From: OFTM382 sp964448185
Lineage (GTDB): Bacteria; Planctomycetota; Phycisphaerae; Phycisphaerales; UBA1924
Direction of reading: 5' to 3'
NCBI GenBank assembly: GCA_964448185.1
Contig: CAYUVO010000053.1
Coordinates: forward strand, 1 to 18,258
Length of the DNA: 18,258 nucleotides
Shown here: in pieces, positions 13,419-18,258 of the stretch
How positions within the stretch are numbered: position 1 is the first letter of the stretch
How the letters are laid out: every line of letters begins with the position of its first letter
Program-made: the position numbers and the translations under genes
Notes under the pieces: generated by a model
The model's database searches: none
What the model saw: the letters and a program-made list of their open reading frames with translations, nothing else
What the model was told of the DNA's origin: nothing

Positions 13419-14498
13419 ATGTCTGTTGCCACGTCCAATCGAGCTGCTGTGCGCCGTGTCCCCGCTGGGCGAGTAGTGGTCGAATCGTGGCGAGCCCTTA
13501 CAGGGGCTGGGCATGGGGAGGGGGGGGGGGAGGGAATCCCTGACCGGGACCGGCGAACGCTCATCGCGTGCTCGGCGGGCTGTGATTCGTCGGCGTTGGC
13601 CATCGCACTGGCTTGCGCGAGCACCCACGTCGTGCTCGGGCACATCGTCCACGACCTTCGGCCCGAGTCACAAACACTCGCCGACCGCGACCGGGCGAAG
13701 GCACTCGCGGGTCAACTCGGGATCGAGTTCTGCGAATCGGCTGTCCGCGTCAAGCACTTGCGGGGCAACGCTGAGGCCAACGCTCGCGAGGCTCGGTATG
13801 CGGCGTTGACGGAGTTGGCACTCTCACACGGGTGTCCGTTTGTTGTCACCGGTCATCACGCGGACGATCAGGCCGAGACCATGCTCATGGCTGCAGCCCG
13901 CGGCGCAGGACTCGCCGGGCTTAGTGGCATCTCGCCCACCCGCCCGCTCAACGAATCGGTCACGCTTGTACGCCCGATGCTGGGTGTCTCACACGCACAA
14001 GCCCGGGAACTATGCGACGCGATGGGGTGGTCGCCCGTGACTGATGAAACCAACAACGATCGCACGCGACTGCGCGCACGCATCCGCCACGAGGTGCTCA
14101 AAAAAATCATCTCAGCGATGCCGTCGCTCTCGGATCGGCTCGCAGATTCGGCGGAGCAGCTCCGCGAAGCCAATTCGGTGATCGCCCAGCAGGCGGACTT
14201 GCTGTGGAGTCAAGCGGACATGAGGGCGGATGAAATCTGTTGGCCCCGCGATGTGTTTACGCGCCAGAGCTGGCTGGTGATCGCGGCCTATCTGAGATCG
14301 GCTCATGCGAGGCTGACCGGTGGCGAGGGAACCGACAGCCTCGCGATGCGTGTGGTCAAGCCGGTCGCCCAGCAGCTCTCTTCGGAGAGGATCACCGGGG
14401 TCCAGAAGGAATATCCGTGGCGGGGCGTGGTAGTTGTTGTAGGATCCGAGCGTGTGCGCATGCGGCGGGTCCAAACCGAGACAAGGAGCGAGGCGTGA
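13419..14498 (+). CDS. tilS: tRNA(Ile)-lysidine synthetase
   Basis: TilS joins lysine to C34 of the CAU-anticodon tRNA-Ile using ATP, so that AUA is read as isoleucine; it is normally essential. The PP-loop ATPase motif is SAGCDSSAL (52-60), with Ala where the family usually has Gly (SGGxDS). GHHADDQAETMLMAAARGAGLAGLSG (145-170) and DETNNDRTRLRARIRHEVL (209-227) are the other TilS hallmarks. At 359 residues it is a shorter form with a reduced C-terminal part. The N-terminus (1-47) is longer than usual and includes a Gly/Glu stretch encoded by an 11-G run. The ATG at 13419 is in frame with the core but has no clear ribosome-binding site. Another ATG at 13412 is in a different frame. The last four bases overlap the GTGA start of the next gene. 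Confidence 0.9.
   Translation: MSVATSNRAAVRRVPAGRVVVESWRALTGAGHGEGGGEGIPDRDRRTLIACSAGCDSSALAIALACASTHVVLGHIVHDLRPESQTLADRDRAKALAGQLGIEFCESAVRVKHLRGNAEANAREARYAALTELALSHGCPFVVTGHHADDQAETMLMAAARGAGLAGLSGISPTRPLNESVTLVRPMLGVSHAQARELCDAMGWSPVTDETNNDRTRLRARIRHEVLKKIISAMPSLSDRLADSAEQLREANSVIAQQADLLWSQADMRADEICWPRDVFTRQSWLVIAAYLRSAHARLTGGEGTDSLAMRVVKPVAQQLSSERITGVQKEYPWRGVVVVVGSERVRMRRVQTETRSEA
13520..13530 (+). repeat. 11-G homopolymer inside the tilS coding sequence
   Basis: Eleven consecutive G (after GGGGA) encode part of the Glu-Gly-Gly-Gly-Glu stretch at tilS residues 34-38, upstream of the PP-loop. One inserted G would send tilS to a stop at 13541-13543; one deleted G would lead to a stop at 13807-13809. 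The tract is therefore either a slippage site, a feature tolerated by alternative starts, or a possible length error in the sequence. Confidence 0.9.
14483..14488 (+). promoter_or_regulatory. Ribosome-binding site deciding the GTG start after tilS
   Basis: AAGGAG at 14483-14488, inside the end of tilS, lies 6 bases before GTG at 14495. The GTG overlaps the tilS TGA in GTGA. This is one of the strongest Shine-Dalgarno sites in the window and fixes the start of the small downstream gene. Confidence 0.75.
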
Positions 14499-14878
14499 CC
14501 CAAGATGTTCGAGTGATTCTGGTAGGACACTGCATCCCCGATTCGATGTTTCTGACGCGGTTTGTGCGTAAGCACGCCAAGGGGGCAACGGTCGAACGAG
14601 TCAACAAGGACGCGGCACTTACCGAGGTGCTGGGCCAACCGATGGTGCTGCTCATCAATCGTGTGCTCGATGGGCGGTTTGCGGATCTCTCAGGTCAGCG
14701 TGTGCTCGAACAAACGCTCAACACTCCGAGCGTGCCGTTGCTTATCAGCAACCATGCCGATGCGCAGCAAGCTGCGAGCGAGGCGGGCGCTCTGCGAGGC
14801 TTTGGCAAGGCGGAACTGGGCAACCCAGAATCGGCGCAGCGGTTGCTTGCTGCGATGGAGCTGCTCGCTGTCCGGTGA
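14495..14878 (+). CDS. Small receiver-like (CheY-fold-like) protein of unknown function
   Basis: The 127-residue product alternates hydrophobic strands and helices: VRVILVGHC (strand 1), a helix with MFLTRFVRKHA, ATVERVN, a helix, PMVLLINRVL (strand 3), a helix, VPLLISNHADAQQAASEAGA (strand 4 and helix), and an end helix SAQRLLAAMELLAV. This order resembles a response-regulator receiver domain. The acidic pocket and phospho-acceptor Asp are not clear: strand 3 ends LLINR where LLLD-type residues are usual. It could be a degenerate receiver or another Rossmann-like fold. It is translationally coupled to tilS by a 4-base GTGA overlap and a strong ribosome-binding site. The convergent PP2C phosphatase gene ends 14 bases away, and a signalling link with it is only speculation. 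Confidence 0.65.
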   Translation: MTQDVRVILVGHCIPDSMFLTRFVRKHAKGATVERVNKDAALTEVLGQPMVLLINRVLDGRFADLSGQRVLEQTLNTPSVPLLISNHADAQQAASEAGALRGFGKAELGNPESAQRLLAAMELLAVR

Positions 14879-14892
14879 ATATCGACCGGTGA

Positions 14893-15768
14893 TTACCGAC
14901 CAGAGAGAAGCCTGCCGATGGCGTTGATCCATTCGCCGGTGGACTTGCCAGGGGCTTTGCCCGCGTTGTGCCGGAGGACGAGCATTGTCACGTCGTCGTC
15001 GGCTTCGATGCCGCCACGATAGATCTTGAGCTGATCGAGCAGTGTGTCGCACAGCGTTCCCGATTCGCACGGGCCGAGCGATGAAACGAGCTTGAGCAAG
15101 CCCTCGGGTCCGAGCTGGCGGCCATCGGCGTCGGACGCCTCGATCAACGAATCGGTATAGAACACGACGACATCGTCGAGTCCGAGCTGGACCGCGAACT
15201 GGCGGTACTCGGTGGGCTCGATAATGCCCAATGGCAGGTTGGCGATCTCGCCCGGGGCGTCGTCCTTGTCCAGCGCATCATCCGCGGTGAGCAGCGACCA
15301 AGTTTGCGATTTCGCCGAGAACCACAGCGGCGGTGGGTGGCCCGCATTGGAGATAAGCAGGCTTTGGGTCGGCCCGAGATAGGTCCCGATCACAGCGGTT
15401 GCAAACTTGCCGCCTGCATTCAGAGCCGAGAACTCCGTGTTGAGTTGCCTTGTGAGCCGGGTCTGGTCGGGTGTGTTGATGTTCTTTCTCAAAATCTTAC
15501 GCAGTGTGAGGGCGAGCTCACCGACCGATTCGCCGTGGCCTGAGACGTCCGCGACGAGGAACCGAGAGATGTTGCCACGGAGGCAAGTCGAGACGTAGTG
15601 CAGGTCGCCCCCGGATTCGGAGCCCTCGAAGGGGTGTGCGTAGACCATCACGTCCATGCCCGGGACGGAGAGTTCCTGGCGTTCGGCGCGGTTGCCGCCG
15701 AAGACTTCAAGGCAGCGGAGTTGCAGCGGCTCGGATGAACTTGTGGCGTGCGCAGTGTGTTCAGTCAT
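14893..15768 (-). CDS. SpoIIE/RsbU-type PP2C serine phosphatase
   Basis: Proteins of this family dephosphorylate anti-anti-sigma factors (STAS proteins) or similar phosphoserine targets in partner-switching pathways. The 291-residue protein is nearly all catalytic domain: GSESGGDLHYV (Asp55), FLVADVSGHGESVGELA (Asp74), FATAVIGTY, NAGHPPPLWF (141-150), VVFYTDSLIEASDADG (Asp206) and EADDDVTMLVLRH (Asp257-Asp259). These are the expected two-metal aspartates and signature motifs. There is no obvious sensor domain; the first 35 or so residues are a short leader and the C-terminus a short helix. The ATG at 15768 overlaps the end of nadK by 8 bases, so it is the third gene of a dxs-nadK-phosphatase operon. 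No STAS or anti-sigma kinase gene is in view. Confidence 0.88.
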   Translation of the reverse strand: MTEHTAHATSSSEPLQLRCLEVFGGNRAERQELSVPGMDVMVYAHPFEGSESGGDLHYVSTCLRGNISRFLVADVSGHGESVGELALTLRKILRKNINTPDQTRLTRQLNTEFSALNAGGKFATAVIGTYLGPTQSLLISNAGHPPPLWFSAKSQTWSLLTADDALDKDDAPGEIANLPLGIIEPTEYRQFAVQLGLDDVVVFYTDSLIEASDADGRQLGPEGLLKLVSSLGPCESGTLCDTLLDQLKIYRGGIEADDDVTMLVLRHNAGKAPGKSTGEWINAIGRLLSGR

Positions 15769-16648
15769 GGTCGTTCTTTCGCAGCTTGGGCCTGGCTGCC
15801 CAGTGGAGTTTCTCGATCACCGTGTCCCAGAACCGCACCGCCCGGTCCGTGATAAACCGCACGGTTTCATCTGCCCGGCTGACCACCATCGTCTCGCCGG
15901 TGTGGATCGGTTCGAGCACTTGCCCGTCGAGCACGAGGGTGGTGCCGGTGGCGCCGGGATCGTCGTTGCCTCTGCGGAGCGTGGCTTCAAACCGGCAATC
16001 GGCGTTGAGCACGAGTGGACGAAACGCCAGCGTGTGCGCCGCGATCGCTGTGACGGTCATGGCTTCGACGCCCGGCGCGACGATCGGCCCGCCCGCTGAG
16101 ACGTTGTACGCGGTTGAGCCTGTGGGCGTACACACGAGCAGCCCGTCGCCCGCGATGGTCGGTCCGGGGCGGTGATCGACGCTGAGTTCGAGTTCGACCA
16201 TCCTAAACGGAGCCCCCGCGGTGATCGCGGCTTCGTTGAGTGCGAGGCTGCTAAATCGCGGGGTCTTTGCGCCGGGAGTGAAGATCTGTGTGCGGAGCAT
16301 CATGAGGGTTCGCATGGGTACATCAGCGTGCTGGCCGAACAGCTCGGCCGCGTTGTGACGCACGCTCTCAAGGTCGAACGCCGCCATGAACCCGAGTCTT
16401 CCCAGATTCACCCCAAGAATCGGAAGATCGAGGCCAACCCCTCGGCGAGCCTGCGAGAGCAGGGTGCCGTCGCCCCCGAGCACGATGACCATCTCACACT
16501 CTGTTGGCCCCTCGAGGGAACCCGTGTGGGCCGCGTGCTGTTCGATAATGTTGAGACCCTGAGCAGCGGCGAGCGAGGCGACCTCGTCGGCTGCCTGTGC
16601 GGCGCCGTCGCGGTGGCGATCGACCAAGAGGAGTGCGCATCGTTTCAT
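15761..16648 (-). CDS. nadK: NAD kinase
   Basis: This cytoplasmic enzyme phosphorylates NAD to NADP. The 295-residue protein is full length and shows the diacylglycerol-kinase-like GGDGT motif (58-62) in MVIVLGGDGTLL, GVNLGRLGFM (79-88), the Asn-Glu motif LNEAAITAG, and the NAD-binding GDGLLVCTPTGSTAYNVSAGGPIVAP. The C-terminal beta-sandwich has VLDGQ. It lies 27 bases after the dxs stop and overlaps the phosphatase start by 8 bases, so the three genes are probably co-transcribed. Both dxs-pathway reductase steps and biosynthesis draw on NADPH, but a functional reason for the pairing is not shown by the sequence. Confidence 0.95.
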   Translation of the reverse strand: MKRCALLLVDRHRDGAAQAADEVASLAAAQGLNIIEQHAAHTGSLEGPTECEMVIVLGGDGTLLSQARRGVGLDLPILGVNLGRLGFMAAFDLESVRHNAAELFGQHADVPMRTLMMLRTQIFTPGAKTPRFSSLALNEAAITAGAPFRMVELELSVDHRPGPTIAGDGLLVCTPTGSTAYNVSAGGPIVAPGVEAMTVTAIAAHTLAFRPLVLNADCRFEATLRRGNDDPGATGTTLVLDGQVLEPIHTGETMVVSRADETVRFITDRAVRFWDTVIEKLHWAARPKLRKNDHD

Positions 16649-16675
16649 GGCACAGAGCCTAGCCGATGGAGGCGT

Positions 16676-18258
16676 TCAAGAGCTGCGAGTCCGGCTCGCA
16701 CTCTGGTCCGCGGGCAGGTTCTCGACGACAGATGACGCCGAAGTCCGAGCGGGCGCGGTGGTAGGCGTTCGAGCAGCGGCCTCGCGGACCGCTGAGGCGA
16801 TGCCCGCAGCGTCGAGACCGACCTCGGCGAGCTGCGAGCTTCTGCTGTCCTGAGCGATCCATGAATCAGGCAGCCCGAGACGCGACACGAGCCCCGCGTT
16901 GAGACCCATGGCCGAGGCTTCTTCGACGACGGCCGCGCCGAACCCGCCGATGAGCGTGTGGTCCTCGACGGTGACGATCGGGATCCCGCGTTCGAGCAGA
17001 GCACGGATCAGCTTGGTATCCACGGGCTTGGCGAAGCGTGCGTCCCAGACGCCCACTCGGTATTCGTCGCCGAGCAGTTCGAGAGCGTCGAGCGCAGTGA
17101 TCCCCGAGGTGCCAAAGGCCAGCACCGCGATGTCGGGAACATCACCGCCAGCGAGCAGGTCGAACTCGGGTGTCAGGCAGCGAGCCTCGCCGAGGACAAA
17201 CGGCGGGCAGTCGGTCTCTGCGAGCCGATCGCTGACACTCTCGCGTGGATACCGCACCGAGGACAAACCCTGTTCGTAGCCGAGCATGAAATCGAGCGCC
17301 GCTTTGAGGCTTGGTTCGTCGAGCGCTGCGGTGATGGCGGCGTTGGGCAGCGTGCGGAGCAACGAGACATCGCAGAAGCCGTGATGCACCGCGCCGTCGC
17401 CGCCGACCAATCCCGCACGATCAAGGCACAGCCGAACCGGCAAGCCCTGCAAGGCGGCTTCCTGAAACGCCTGATCGAACGCCCGCTGCAAGAACGTGCA
17501 ATACACCGCAAAGAACGGCTTGTAGCCCGTCTTGGCGAGGCCCGCCATCATGTCCATCGCGTGGCTCTCGCAGATGCCCACGTCCCAAGCTCGCTCGGGG
17601 AACTTCTCGAGCGCTATGTCCGTTCCCGTGCCCCCGGGCATGGCTGCGGTACACGCAACAACCTTGTCATCGCGGTCCATGATGTCGATGAGGGCGTCGC
17701 CAAACGCCTGTGTGAACGATCGGCCCGAGGACTTGATCTCGACGCGGCATGAATCCGGGTCGTAGGTGTGCGCGGGCGGCGAATGAAAGCTCGTCGCGTC
17801 ATTCTCGGCGTACTCGAGCCCCTTGCCCTTGATTGTCTTGACGTGGAGCACCATCGGGCGATCGAACTCTCTGGCTTCGGCGAAATATTCGATCAGCTCG
17901 GGCAGCGAGTGCCCGTCGATCGGACCTGCTGTGAGCAAGCCGAAGTGCTCAAACCAGCCAGCGGGCTTGCCGCGATGGGCGACCATGGCCTTGGTCATCT
18001 CGCCCGCTCGGTGGTACGCCTCGGCCATCATCGAGCCGCCGGGCACGTGGTCGAGCACCTGCTTGCCCGCGTTCTTGATGTCCTTGTACGTCGTGCTCAG
18101 GCGAACGCGGTCGAAGTATTGCGACACCGCGCCTTGGGGCTTGCTGATCGACATCCCGTTGTCGTTGAGGATGACGAGGAACTGTCGTCCGAGCGTGCCC
18201 GCGTTGTTGAGCCCTTCCATGGCCACGCCGTTGACGATCGAGGCGTCACCGATGAGCA
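16676..18258 (-). CDS. dxs: 1-deoxy-D-xylulose-5-phosphate synthase (5' end beyond the window)
   Basis: DXS condenses pyruvate and glyceraldehyde-3-phosphate with thiamine diphosphate, the first step of the MEP isoprenoid pathway. The frame stays open to the window edge and already encodes LIGDASIVNGVAMEGLNNAG, the TPP/Mg-binding GD(G/A)...N motif, so the N-terminal part is missing and the GTG at 18226 is not the true start. Visible parts include AGPIDGHSLPEL, HVKTIKGKGLEYAE, GICESHAMDMMAGLA (with the catalytic Glu region), LVGGDGAVHHGFCDVSLLRTLPN, YPRESV, TVEDHTLIGGFGAAVVEEA and the C-terminal LGLPDSWI...GLDAAGIASAV. About 35 residues after this end form an Ala/Thr/Ser/Arg-rich tail not expected in the family. 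It heads the dxs-nadK-PP2C operon. Confidence 0.95.
   Translation of the reverse strand, partial: LIGDASIVNGVAMEGLNNAGTLGRQFLVILNDNGMSISKPQGAVSQYFDRVRLSTTYKDIKNAGKQVLDHVPGGSMMAEAYHRAGEMTKAMVAHRGKPAGWFEHFGLLTAGPIDGHSLPELIEYFAEAREFDRPMVLHVKTIKGKGLEYAENDATSFHSPPAHTYDPDSCRVEIKSSGRSFTQAFGDALIDIMDRDDKVVACTAAMPGGTGTDIALEKFPERAWDVGICESHAMDMMAGLAKTGYKPFFAVYCTFLQRAFDQAFQEAALQGLPVRLCLDRAGLVGGDGAVHHGFCDVSLLRTLPNAAITAALDEPSLKAALDFMLGYEQGLSSVRYPRESVSDRLAETDCPPFVLGEARCLTPEFDLLAGGDVPDIAVLAFGTSGITALDALELLGDEYRVGVWDARFAKPVDTKLIRALLERGIPIVTVEDHTLIGGFGAAVVEEASAMGLNAGLVSRLGLPDSWIAQDSRSSQLAEVGLDAAGIASAVREAAARTPTTAPARTSASSVVENLPADQSASRTRSS

Noticed and set aside
14240..14494. Upstream extension of the small receiver-like gene
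   Set aside because: This is tilS sequence in another frame; the GTG at 14495 has a strong ribosome-binding site and a GTGA coupling overlap.
14884..14897. CGGT-GATT-ACCG hairpin as a bidirectional terminator between convergent genes
   Set aside because: The stem is only about four to five base pairs with no T-run on either side.

Overview
The window looks like a chromosomal segment of a planctomycete, most likely of the Phycisphaerae/Phycisphaerales. The basis is high GC (not computed exactly), a secreted protein ending in dockerin-like repeats with the '...GDGMVSFGDFLALLG..GPC' signature, CPxC...CPEC zinc ribbons on a membrane protein, and sparse Shine-Dalgarno sites. This is inference from style; there is no rRNA or other marker gene in view. 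About 15 genes are packed tightly. No gap over 300 bases lacks a gene, and I see no tRNA, IS element, phage gene or CRISPR array.

Left part (1-4935). The 3' end of a secreted protein ends in two tandem dockerin-like repeats and a good intrinsic terminator. Then come nucleoside diphosphate kinase (ndk), csrA and a NifU-C-domain Fe-S protein (both minus strand), and a plus-strand pair of an unknown lipoprotein and a polytopic M48 zinc protease.

Middle part (5061-12623). A four-gene plus-strand operon encodes an M20 deacylase, a class-III aminotransferase, arginine/ornithine N-succinyltransferase (astA) and succinylglutamate-semialdehyde dehydrogenase (astD). This is an AST-type amino-acid catabolic pathway, but astB and the usual desuccinylase astE are absent from the window. 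The M20 enzyme is placed where it could replace AstE. After one unrelated minus-strand membrane protein comes an agmatinase/arginase-family ureohydrolase, which could also belong to guanidino-compound breakdown. I infer a possible variant route: guanidino substrate to ornithine, N-succinylornithine, succinylglutamate semialdehyde, succinylglutamate, then glutamate plus succinate. This is the most interesting system here.

Right part (12645-18258). A single-pass coiled-coil protein lies on the minus strand. Divergent from it is tilS (tRNA-Ile lysidine synthetase) with an 11-G homopolymer in its N-terminal coding region, translationally coupled to a small receiver-like protein of unknown function. 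Convergent to these is a minus-strand operon of dxs (truncated by the window edge), nadK and a SpoIIE/RsbU-type PP2C phosphatase.

Two long poly-G tracts (14 and 11 G) stand out. One is intergenic inside a perfect inverted repeat. The other is inside tilS, where two ATGs in different frames both read openly into the tract.
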